From Isochrysis galbana (taxonomy: Eukaryota; Haptophyta; Isochrysidales; Isochrysidaceae), in the NCBI GenBank assembly GCA_018136815.1, contig CM030941.1, positions 2,896,984 to 2,960,983 of the forward strand: a stretch of DNA of 64,000 nt, given 5' to 3'. The notes under the pieces are model-generated. The model was given only the letters and a program-made list of their open reading frames with translations. It had not been told where the DNA came from and searched no databases. This document shows positions 10,699 through 20,080 of the stretch, one piece after another (within the stretch, counting starts at the first letter, position 1; every line of letters begins with the position of its first letter). A program made the position numbers and the translations under genes.

Positions 10699-12036
10699 AT
10701 GTCTCGCTACTGCGTCGAGTACGCTGCCTCCAACCGCTCCACCTGCCGCCAGTGCAAGGCCAAGATTGAGAAGGGAACGCTGAGGATTGGAACCATCTCT
10801 CCTGGCCCTGGAGATTACGATGTGACGCAGTGGAGGCATCTGGCGTGCCAGAAGAAGCCGAAGAACCTTGGGGAGGTTCAAAATCTCGAACACTTCGACG
10901 TGATCGACCCGTCCGACCAGGAAAAGGTGAGGAGTCACTTTGCCACAGGCGGAGGCTCGCCTGCCAAGAGGAGCCGAGCGGAGATCGAGACCGACAAGGA
11001 GCTCAACCCGAAGAAGATGAAGGCGGCGGAGCTGAAAAAGACGCTAGAGGTGTGTGCCTTCTACGCGTGGACCACGCACAGCTCGACGATAACACTCGCG
11101 ATGAGTTTCTTCTGCTTGCCTCAGCAGGCCCATGGTGGGGCGACGAGCGGAAGCACCGCCAAGCTTCGGGCTGGCGTTGAGGAGATCAAGCAGCGGGCAG
11201 AGCTCGAGATGAAATACGGTCAGCTGGCGATCCCCGCTCTCAAGGTGAGTATGCTTGTCGATCAAGAGGACTACATCTATGAATAGAGCGCACTGAGTCA
11301 GCATTGCTGCCTTCCAAGACTCGTGGCTGGCCGTGCGTGTCACCGTCTAAATCGGTCGGTGCTCGCGCTCACCCACCTAAACGTGTATGCGAGTTCATGT
11401 TTCAGGCCATCCTCGAGAATAATGAGCAAAAGAAGGGTGGCACGAAAGCTGAACTAATCGACCGCGTCGTCGACGGAAAGCTCTTCGGTGCATTGCCCCG
11501 TTGCCCCAAATGCGGAGGTCCACCTGTCCGTGTTGTTTATGAGACGAAGGTGGGACATGGCGGCAAGGGCAAGTTCAGCTGTCCAGGATACTACGACGGT
11601 GAGTCAGTTTTGCGAGCACTATGGGAAATCTCGGAGTGTCGCTGTTTTTGGGCGTGCACCGCAAGTGGCGTACAATTGCTCAGCCGCATATGCATGGTCG
11701 CCATCTAGATATGAAGCACTTTGTCACCTCAACTTCCACTTTGTCACCTCAACTTCCTGCCAATCCCGATCCCCACGGCTCAAACCGTTTCCCAAGCTAC
11801 GTACGTCCTTCCCTACCCCAAGACGCGTGCACGGCATGTCCTTCACTTACTAAATCCCACTTCGTAGCGTGTTTGTCAAGGAAGGTGGGCACGGCTGCAA
11901 ACCATGTTGACCCGCTTCCCTGCCGCCTCCCAACTAACTCCTTCTCATCCATCCTTGGACCATGACTGCAGATGACCATTTTGTACGCTGCTCCTTCACG
12001 GCCGATGAAATCGAGCGTGTGCCGTGGAAGGATTGA
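10699..12036 (+). CDS. PARP-type zinc finger plus SAP/PADR1-like zinc domain, no catalytic domain, 241 aa
   Basis: Four exons: 10699-11049, 11128-11244, 11406-11598 and 11972-12036, all with GT-AG borders and matching phases. Residues 1-63 are a PARP-type (nick-sensing) zinc finger with ligands C16, C19, H47 and C50. A Lys-rich linker follows, then a SAP-like helix pair (TKAELIDRVVDGKLFGALP) and a zinc module with C189, C192, C215 and C227, as in the third zinc domain (PADR1) of PARP1. Translation stops 14 residues after the last Cys, so the WGR and ADP-ribosyl transferase domains of PARP1 are absent. By family knowledge the fingers bind DNA breaks, so this is likely a nuclear DNA-damage-binding protein. 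A CT-rich tract (10529-10570) precedes the start. A further exon beyond 12036 cannot be excluded, but no WGR-like sequence is seen before 12900. Confidence 0.85.
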
Positions 12037-13188
12037 TGGGCATGAGACCCACCTGCACAGTTTCCTGGACTCATACGGCTGCCGCCTTCGAAACCCAACG
12101 TAGACGGGGACGTGGAGTTGTGCTCACCGCCAAGCGCATCATGCGCCAAAGTGTCGCATCCTCTTTGGATTGGCTAGACACACCATGTAGTGAGGGCTAT
12201 CGTCAACGAGCACAACAAAAATCGCCTGATGGCGTGAGGAAAGTCAGGTATTTATGCTGGTGTAGTCTGAACGAGTATGACTTGTGACGAAGGCTCGTGT
12301 TTTTCGGCGCATCGCACATTGCTGCAGTGTATGCTTAGCCAACGCCGAATGGTAGGTGCCCATCGCCAGCCCCCCTCCTAACAAGCGGAATAGGTTCATT
12401 GAACCGAGTTCGGTCAGCTCACTTGTAGAAAAAATCACCGGCGCGCGCATGAAGCACACGTGGACTGGTAGCAGAGAGGTAGAGGCGCCCACAGCCATAC
12501 AAACGATGCGAACGCGAAAGCCACGCATCGCCTATGCGGGATGCGCACACCACCACAAGCTGCCGCAGCGACCCGCCCCCCCCCCGTTCCCCCTCCCCCC
12601 AACGTCCAAGTGTTGGCCCTGAATCTTGTATTTAATTATATTTGCGTTGTAATACAGAATGCAGAATGTTGTAGTAGTAATAGTAATTAATAATTCAGGC
12701 CTTTTTTGGCATGAATATTTTACCATGAGCACGAGACTTCTTCGTTATATACCGTCTTCTAAATTGAACCTTTTAAGCTTCTCACCGCACATGCGGCCGT
12801 GGACTCACTACGTTAACTTCACCCCCACTCTCCCGGCCCTTCGCCCCCCCCGCCGTCAGGCGAGGTCGTTTGCCTTCATTTGGTTCCTAGGAAATAAAAA
12901 AAATTAACCAATTTTTATGGGTCGCGGCGCGGCAAAGGAACGGGACTAACGCTCACTCAAGACAGGTGTTGCGGGTAGGGGGAGCATCCCATACAGCACG
13001 CTCTATTCTTAGAACGTGTCCCCTCGCATGCAAGGGGGAGCGTCTTCGACACACTCTATTCTTAGAGCGTGTCTCTCCTCCCGCCCCCTTCCCCGGTTCC
13101 CTCGCATGCAGCTCCAGCCGGGATCCCTTCCTTCCTCTCCTTCCATGCAACCCCAGCGGTTCCTTTTGTTTCCTTGGCGGACGAGGCT
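12037..13188. other. intergenic with one short dispersed repeat
   Basis: 12704-12770 resembles 48957-49023 (ttcaggcc, tttggcatgaatattt, a(c/t)gagcacgag, ttcttcg(t/c)tatataccg). 12995-13075 carries two near-identical copies of cacgctctattcttag(a)(a/g)cgtgtc. The rest is a C-rich tract (12575-12600) and AT-rich sequence (12630-12700) with no supported gene. Confidence 0.5.
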
Positions 13189-13332
13189 CAGGCGGCTTGC
13201 CTTCATTTGGTCTCCTTTCCCTCAGGGTTTCTTCCCCTCCCTGTGGGGACTCTCACCCTACCACATGAGCCCCCCCGCGAGCACCCCGAAGGAGAGGCCC
13301 AGGAGCACCCCGTACGCCACGAGAACGGCGTC
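13189..13332 (-). repeat. dispersed ~170-bp repeat, copy b
   Basis: Inverted relative to copy a. It begins at caggcggcttgccttcatttgg and matches up to the hydrophobic segment (LVAYGVLLGLSFGVLAGGLM). There the sequence leaves the family and, for about 70 bp (13340-13410), loosely resembles a LINE segment read as WKYILRDFY. Confidence 0.8.
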
Positions 13333-13406
13333 CAAGACTGGGATATAGTGGTATTCATACGACTCAAATGCGACTCTATAGAAGTCTCTTAGTATGTATT
13401 TCCACG

Positions 13407-13580
13407 CAGGCGGCTTGCCTTCATTTGGTCTCCTTTCCCTCAGGGTTTCTTCCCCTCCCGTGGGGACTCTCACCCTACCATGAGCCCCCCCGCGAGCACC
13501 CCGAAGGAGAGGCCCAGGAGCACCACGTACGCGACGAGAACGGCGTCGCCTTGGCTCGGCATGAGGGCGCGCCCCGAGAG
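13407..13580 (-). repeat. dispersed ~170-bp repeat, copy c
   Basis: Same orientation as copy b, 218 bp further on. It contains the full motif from caggcggcttgcc to ctcggggcgcgccctcatgccgag. Of the copies it is the one whose flank looks most like the rest of a membrane-protein gene (see 13581-14330). Confidence 0.8.
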
Positions 13581-14330
13581 GGCCTGGTAGACGCCTAGAC
13601 GCCCACGCCGAGCACGGCGTAGCCGGGGAATGAACAACTTCCTGGGGTGGTTGCACGGCCTGGGGAGGAGGGCTGCACGAGCGAGCTGCATTCCCCCATC
13701 CACGCGCGCGAGCTCGAACCCAACGTGCTCTTCGACCCAAGCGAGGCCATGGTGTGCACTGCATCAGCGACACGCTCGCTCGCGCTAGCGCACGACGCGC
13801 ACGATCCGAGACCGCACCTGCTGAGCTCAGAGGGTCAAGTCGCACGACTCGAAGCACCCGCCGTCACACGACTGGTCGAGTTGGTGGCTGCGCGGCGGCC
13901 ACGTCATGCGTGACGAGGAGGCCGCTGGAAGTGCGCGCGTTTTCTTTTCATCGAGGGGGGGCACGCACTAGTAACCATGCATCCCCTTGCTCGCTCAGCA
14001 GGAGCGCCCTCATGGTGAGCTCGACCCGGTGTCCTGGGACCGAGCTTTTTTGTATTTGATGTTGCTGGGCCTTGTGGGTTCAATCTTTACGGGAGCTGAA
14101 CCCGAACCGATAAGCGGCGAAGGCGACGATCCCGAGCGTGTGATGGGGGTGCGAGAAGTGGCGCCCTCGGGGCACCGACGCGACGGCGAGCGCGACGCCG
14201 GCGGCGGCCACCGCAAGCCCGCTTCCCTGAGAGAGCGGGGGGGGGAGTGCGTTGTTGGGGTTTCCTACCTTTTTTGGTGGGAGGGAGGGCGCCGATGGGG
14301 GGCGCGAGGAGGGAGAAACACACCTGCACC
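13581..14330 (-). pseudogene. degraded membrane-protein gene, perhaps cytochrome b561-like
   Basis: On the minus strand 14230-14080 reads GLAVAAAGVALAVASV followed by RHFSHPHHTLGIVAFAAY, a helix with a His-rich turn and H-x-x-x-G like cytochrome b561/ferric reductase cores. About 450 bp further on comes YAVLGVGV, then with one frame shift LGVYQALSGRA, then the hydrophobic segment of repeat copy c. No single open frame links these parts. The family guess is weak and rests on helix pattern only. Confidence 0.25.
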
Positions 14331-14341
14331 ACGCGATGCAC

Positions 14342-15197
14342 ACGGGGAGGCCCCGAGAGCCCAACTTCGAACCGACGCCGGGCGCGCTTCGTGGCCGTTT
14401 TCGACGATCCATCCGGATGGCGGACCCCACCAGATACCATATACGCATATCCCACCCGGATGGTCACGCCAATCGGGCAGGCCGCGCGCCGAACCCTCGT
14501 CGAAATCACCCACCCGCCGAGCCCATTGAACGTTGAGCCGTCGCCGAGGGAGGCCCCGAGAGACCAACTTCGAACCGATGCCGGGCGCGCTGCGTGGCCG
14601 TTTTCGACGATCCATCCGGATGGCGGACCCCACCAGATACCATATACGCATATCCCACCCGGATGGTCACGCCAATCGGGCAGGCCGCGCGCCGAACCCT
14701 CGTCGAAATCACCCACCCGCCGAGCCCATTGAACGTTGAGCCGTCGCCGAGGGAGGCCCCGAGAGACCAACTTCGAACCGATGCCGGGCGCGCTGCGTGG
14801 CCGTTTTCGACGATCCATCCGGATGGCGGACCCCACCAGATACCATATACGCATATCCCACCCGGATGGTCACGCCAATCGGGCAGGCCGCGCGCCGAAC
14901 CCTCGTCGAAATCACCCACCCGCCGAGCCCATTGAACGTTGAGCCGTCGCCGAGGGAGGCCCCGAGAGACCAACTTCGAACCGATGCCGGGCGCGCTGCG
15001 TGGCCGTTTTCGACGATCCATCCGGATGGCGGACCCCACCAGATACCATATACGCATATCCCACCCGGATGGTCACGCCAATCGGGCAGGCCGCGCGCCG
15101 AACCCTCGTCGAAATCACCCACCCGCCGAGCCCATTGAACGTTGAGCCGTCGCCGAGGGAGGCCCGGAGAGACCAACTTCGAACCGATGCCGGGCGG
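14342..15197 (-). repeat. tandem array 2: about four units of 203 bp, inverted relative to array 1
   Basis: Units start near 14533, 14736, 14939 and 15142 (exact 203-bp period), preceded by most of another. The complement matches array 1 along the whole unit (shared tccggatggatcgtcgaaaa and ggcgcgcggcc(t/c)gcccgattgg). Units 2-4 appear nearly identical to each other, which points to recent homogenisation. The period is not a multiple of three, so the array is non-coding. Confidence 0.92.
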
Positions 15198-15215
15198 GCC
15201 TTGGGCTCCTAAGCC

Positions 15216-15826
15216 TCATGGCTTTGGCTCAGCACGAACAGCAGGATCATTCACAGCCTGCTTGCTACCTTCCCTTCCCACCTCAGCCTCGATCTCAATC
15301 TCAGTCGCCTCCTCCGCCTCGAGCTCCGACTCCGCCTCAAGTGCTGCCTCGTACTCGTCGATTGCCTCGAGGTTTTGTGGCATCTCGTCGTCGGCGATCT
15401 CCTCCGCGCGCTGCCACGTGGCGCACTCTGGTGGAAAGCCAGACCATAGAATGAGGTATAGAACCTCTCCTGGATCAAACTGCGAGGAGAGGCAAGGCAG
15501 TCCAGCTCAGCGCGGTGATGGTGGCGAACGAGAGACAACGAGAGTGCGTGGCGCACCTTCTCTTCGCGGTTCGGAACCGCGCCATCATCTCCAACGACCA
15601 TCCGGCCGATAATGGACTCGAATTCGAAGATCTCGTCGTCATACCATTCGTAGCCGAAGGCAGAGACAATACTGGCTTCTCGCTTGCGCTTGCCGGCCGT
15701 CTGCCCCCTCGCCGCCTTCGGTTGCCTTGGCCGCCGCTGTACTCGCCGCTTACGTAGGCCGCGTCCATCCAGTCCAGAGTCGCCGTCGGCGAGATCGTTA
15801 GCGCCGATGCCGAACTCCTGCACCAT
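15216..15826 (-). CDS. small chromodomain protein, 163 aa
   Basis: Two exons, 15826-15599 and 15479-15216, around a 119-bp GT-AG intron (atg|gtcgttgg ... ctcctcgcag|ttt). Joined in phase they give a chromodomain split by the intron: EIFEFESIIGRM then FDPGEVLYLILWSGFPPE and CATWQRAEEI. This matches the pattern VExIL...YLVKWxGY...TWEPxxN, with the aromatic cage only partly kept (F, W, W). A basic N-terminal stretch (RKRRVQRRPRQPKA) looks like a nuclear localisation or DNA-binding tail. A Glu-rich C-terminal coil follows. Chromodomains read methylated histone tails and are also carried by some retrotransposon integrases, but no integrase is seen here. The start codon lies 9 bp from the end of head copy C, and the same frame is open into it, so the true start could be within the repeat. 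Confidence 0.7.
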
Positions 15827-15834
15827 GAGTCGCT

Positions 15835-16589
15835 GCAGTATGGGTTGATTCCCAATACCGCCTGCCAAGCCCACCACCCAGCGGCAGAAGATGATTTCTG
15901 CTTTGGGTGGTGGGTTCCCGCCAGATGCGTTGTGAGGCGCTCTGGCAAGATCTTGGGCTTTTTTGCTCGCCGCGGCGTAGAGAGCTACGACGTGGCCCGT
16001 CCTGAGGCCACCCACGGGTCTTGCCTCATCGATCAGCGCCGAATCTGGCACTGTCAGAGAGAGGAGGGCCGCGAGGGCAGCCTCAACGCGGAGGCTTGTC
16101 AGCCACGCGTGGACGGCCGCGTCGGTGAGCTAGTCCTGGTTCTCGATGCCGAGTTCGAGTGAGGGCAAATCCTGCGAGGGGCGGGTCGGGATGGTCAGGG
16201 CGGGGTCTGCGGCAGCCAGGGTAGCCGCGTGCGCGCGCTGTGAGGAGCTGGGTGGGCTGCGCGGGCCATGATGCCAGAGGGTCAGGGGGTGGTCGGACTG
16301 TCGGCAGCCCGACACGGCGCTGCATCGGGCGTGAATCAAATGCCGAATGTAGCTTAGATATAAAGGAATCGATCCCCCCGCGGGCGCGACCGCCAATTCT
16401 TTACGGGTAGAGCGTGAGCGCGCGTGACGGAGGGGGGGGGAGGGGGGGAGAATCGCACCATTTCCTGGCTAAGATTTTCGTGGCGGCAGGTGGCCCCCCC
16501 TGAAGGTTTTTTATTGGGCCTCGCGCCACGGTCAAAAAATGCAGCCCAACCCTTACTAATAGTTAAAAAGCCCCTGTTTGACCGCCCTA
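15835..16589 (-). mobile_element. 'head' repeat, copy C
   Basis: Inverted copy, left end at 16589 (ccgcccta). Homology to A and B runs to aacccatactgc and stops abruptly at 15835, 9 bp before the chromodomain ATG. The shared ORF follows the frame of copy A but carries an in-frame TAG (gaccag to gactag) at about 16131. Order on this strand is head, chromodomain gene, tandem array 2, echoing head A followed by array 1. Confidence 0.75.
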
Positions 16590-16875
16590 GAACTAAATAC
16601 TAAGTAACTTACTAAGTATAAAACTTATTTGTTAGTTGCTTTTGCAACGTATTTGGCCCTATTTGCAGGCCCAGCACCGTATTTCCCATCTCGGCGTGTG
16701 TGTATCGATCGCTCGTGTGAACTCCGAGCACTGGCTCTGGCACTAGAAGAGAGTTGTTATTTTATTTTTTACTCTTTGGTGTAATTTATATTCCTCTCCA
16801 GGCCCGACCGCGGTGAGGGCGGCTCAAATATACTTTTGTTTATGGTTTACAAGATGAACGGTTGACGGCGTCTTA

Positions 16876-16960
<85 letters not shown>

Positions 16961-17407
16961 CCTCACCCCCCCACCCTCCTCTTCCTCTAAATCCCAGCAT
17001 GAAGAGATGTTTTCTTGATTCTCACCAAATCTCTTCATTGCTCTCTTTCTCCTCCTCTCTCCTATGATTTCTCCTCTCTCCCCCTTCTTTATTTGGTTTG
17101 TACTCCTATCCCTCACTTTCATGGCTCACTTATCCTTTGTCTCTAGCTCTCTATAATATCTGCTGTGTAACGTAATAAGAAGACGCTGCAACCGACCGAC
17201 CGACGACTACGTCATCGGCCCTGAAGGGCACTACTTCTACATTCGTCTGCCCGTACTCGAGAGAACAACATATTTTCAAAAGAATCTCCTCTTTTCCCTC
17301 CTTCTCTTCTTTTCCCTCTGAATACCTCCTGTTCTTCCCTCTTTTCCTCCCTCTCTCCTCCTCTCTCTCTCCTCGGTCCCAACGAGAGACCTGGGGTGGG
17401 AGAGGAG
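16590..17407 (+). repeat. (CT)n microsatellite and CT-rich leader before the armadillo gene
   Basis: 16590-16860 is AT-richer with nothing recognised. 16877-16956 is an almost pure CT run of about 40 units, followed by CT-rich sequence (17040-17110). A second CT-rich block (17284-17380) leads to the start at 17408. Confidence 0.85.
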
Positions 17408-18538
17408 ATGGTCGGCATCGCTGAGCTCATCGCCAAGCTGACGGACGGCAAGCCTGGGGCGAGCGTAGACGCTGCTGCGGAGCTGGGCGACCTTGCTCGG
17501 AACAGCCAAAACTCTGCTCAGATTGCCAAGATGGGCGGTATCAGGCCTCTCCTCACGCTGCTCACCAAGGGGACTCCCGACGCGAAGCAGGCAGCCGCGA
17601 TCGCGCTCTCCAACCTCGCGGCCAACCCAGATTCAGCGGCCGAGCTGGCCAAGGCGGACGGGATCGGTGCATTCATCAGCCTACTACGCGACCCTACACT
17701 CTCTATCAGGGAGGCTGCCGCCGGCGGACTCCGGAATCTTGTCGTCGGAGTCGATGACCCGACCATCCCGAAGGCTGGCAGCATCAAGCCGCTCGTCGCG
17801 CTGCTCAATGAGGGCACGGAGCGCGGCAAGGAGCAAGCAGCCGCCGCACTGGCGCATCTGGCCCTCAACAAAGTCATCGCGGAGGCGATCCACGCTTGCG
17901 AGGGCATCCCACCGCTCATCAGACTGCTCAATGACGGCACAGCAGGCGCTAGGGTGGAGGCTGCAGTCGCGCTGTCAAATCTGGCATTGAAAGATCCGAA
18001 AGCAGCGACTGCGATACACCAGGCGGGCGCTATCGAGCCGTTAATCTCGCTGCTGGGCGATGGCACGCCTGACGACAATGAGCAGGTGGCGGTTGCGCTG
18101 CTAAACCTGGGCAACAATGATGAGAACAGGCTAGCTGTGGCCAAAGCAGGCGGCATCCCCGCACTCATCACTCTCCTCACCGAGGGTACACCCGGCGGGA
18201 AGGAGCTTGGAGCCGCCGCTCTTTGGAACCTGGCAGTAATGGCTGACACTGCTCGAATGGTGGTTGAGGCAGGCGGCATTGCACCCCTCGTCTCACTGCT
18301 TGGTGATGAGGAAACACGCGCCGGCTCGAACGCGGAGCAAGCACTAAGATATCTTGCTCAGTACGCAGATGCGAAGACAGTCATTATCACTGAGTTGCGC
18401 GTTGCCGGGCACGCAGCGTTCGCTTTGGAATTAGAGAAATCGCCCACGGAAACCAAGGATGGCCCCGACGAAGGATTTTCGCCGCTTGAGAGGATGATGT
18501 CCAAGGCAAAGGAGGTGGCTAGTGGACATGACTCGTAA
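17408..18538 (+). CDS. armadillo-repeat protein, 376 aa
   Basis: Single exon. ATG 17408 follows a CT-rich leader. The protein is built almost wholly of about eight armadillo repeats of ~41-43 residues. Each has the pattern GGIxPLLxLL.x(G/D)TPxxKxxAAxALxNLAxN (for instance GGIRPLLTLLTKGTPDAK, GSIKPLVALLNEGTE, GAIEPLISLLGDGTPDDN, GGIPALITLLTEGTPGGK, GGIAPLVSLLGDEET). The last ~50 residues are charged and not repeat-like. Such right-handed solenoids bind partner peptides, as in Vac8, importin alpha and plant ARO proteins. No F-box, U-box or kinase domain is attached, so the partner is unknown. No signal peptide or acylation site is evident. Confidence 0.9.
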   Translation: MVGIAELIAKLTDGKPGASVDAAAELGDLARNSQNSAQIAKMGGIRPLLTLLTKGTPDAKQAAAIALSNLAANPDSAAELAKADGIGAFISLLRDPTLSIREAAAGGLRNLVVGVDDPTIPKAGSIKPLVALLNEGTERGKEQAAAALAHLALNKVIAEAIHACEGIPPLIRLLNDGTAGARVEAAVALSNLALKDPKAATAIHQAGAIEPLISLLGDGTPDDNEQVAVALLNLGNNDENRLAVAKAGGIPALITLLTEGTPGGKELGAAALWNLAVMADTARMVVEAGGIAPLVSLLGDEETRAGSNAEQALRYLAQYADAKTVIITELRVAGHAAFALELEKSPTETKDGPDEGFSPLERMMSKAKEVASGHDS

Positions 18539-19782
18539 TTGTAGAAAGAGCAAGCGAGGCCGGTGCGATCGGCAAGTGGTGGTGCCGTTCAAGAAGCCGG
18601 TCCCGATGTATTGTCACGCTTCCACCTTGATGTGCTCGTTGCTGATGCAGAGGGACAGGTTGATCGTAACCACGGAGAAGTAAGGTGCTTCTAAAGGTTT
18701 TCCACTAGGAGAGCGAGGAAGGGAGGGGGTCCGCAGAGCGCACAGAGCCGTCCCGCTTGTAGCGAGCAGGCGGGAGGCAAAAGTAACAAAACTTTCTTTC
18801 TCTGTGCCCCACCTCCGTGTACAAATGCCCTCTCCGCACGTGCGATACTCCACCCGGGCCTTTACGCTGCAAAATAGGCCGCAGAGTTGCGCACACCCAC
18901 ACTATGTATGCCGTTAATTCCGTGAAACCCGATCATATCGTTGGCTTGTGGCTTGTCCCATGGTATGATATGAGGCGATAAGACTCATAGATGGCCATAC
19001 ATCTTCGCGTCGTCAAGACCTTCCCTTTTGTTCTCATCGTTCGAATCTTTCGTTTCCGTTTGCACCGTAGTATTATTTGTGAGCAATCGGTTTGTTCTGC
19101 GGTCTGCATTCTGAGGTTGTCGTTTGCTCCGGAGATGTTTCGGAGTTGTGAGTTGTGTTCGGAGTTCGGAGTGTGTCCGGCGGCTTGTGAGTGAGATGTA
19201 GCACGTCTCGCCTATCTCCCTCTCCCTCTCTCAAGCTGATGACTTCCCCATGGAGACCTCCCTTCACGCCCAATAAGGCGCAAGGCGCTCGTTACTCGGA
19301 TGCTCTTCTGTGCTGGCAGTTGTCCGCGGTTGCGCCCTTGGTCGCTTGTCTCTTGTTTCGACGTTTCGACCGCTCGATAGGTAATAGGTGCTCCTGTGTT
19401 TACGAAAGCCCCAAACAAGGCCTTTCCCATGTTTCAAATCGCACAACGTATACCGCAGAAGGCAAAATCAGCATGAATATAAACTCGACAGACTTATTTT
19501 CTGCTAATGAAAGGAGGCAGGAAGCTAATTCTACCGAAGTAATATTCTAACTCTCGTCTAATTTAAAATGTGATGCTACTGCCGACGAATACAAAAGAAT
19601 GGCGAGTGGCGCGAAACTCTGGCGCGTCTTTCTTTCCCTGTTTTCTGTAAGTGTCCATATTCTTCGTTGTTTCTCACGTAATCGCCACGATTCTTGAAAT
19701 CGAATCCTAGGAACGTACTCGTTGCGAGACGAGAGGGACTGCCCCTTCTTCTCTGGGGATAGAAATATTAATGATGTTTCCC
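18539..19782. other. intergenic, nothing supported
   Basis: Only short ORFs in conflicting frames are present. Composition becomes AT-richer from 18900 to 19740. No repeat shared with the rest of the window was noticed. Confidence 0.55.
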
Positions 19783-19839
19783 TCTGTCTCTCTCTCTCTC
19801 CCTCCCTCCCTCCCTCCCTCCCTCCCTCCCTCCCTCCCT

Positions 19840-19872
<33 letters not shown>

Positions 19873-20080
19873 GCTCTCGAGTGGCGCCAACCACGTACAG
19901 CGCCGTCTCCCCTTTCTCCTCTCTCCCTCCATCCCTCTCTCGACTACGTGTGCGCACCGCCCTCTGGCACCACCTCTCTCCTTCTCGCCCTCTTTCCCTC
20001 TCGCTACTCGTGCTCTTTGAGCTTGACTCTCCCTGCCGAGAGAGAGAGAGGGCGAGGGCGGGAGGGAGAGAGAGAGAGCG
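19783..20080 (+). promoter_or_regulatory. (CCCT)n/(CT)n then (GA)n leader of the KMT2-like gene
   Basis: 19785-19870 is CT-rich with a (ctcc)n core. 20035-20079 is a GA-rich run (gagagagagag, ggcgagggcggg, agagagagagag) ending two bases before ATG 20081. The strand switch from CT to GA within 200 bp upstream of the start is notable. Confidence 0.5.

Noticed and set aside
14087-15176. Long minus-strand ORFs of 155-255 residues with repeated blocks
   Set aside because: The 203-bp array read in rotating frames; no start, no domain.
17518-18279. 253-residue minus-strand ORF
   Set aside because: Antisense shadow of the armadillo repeats.
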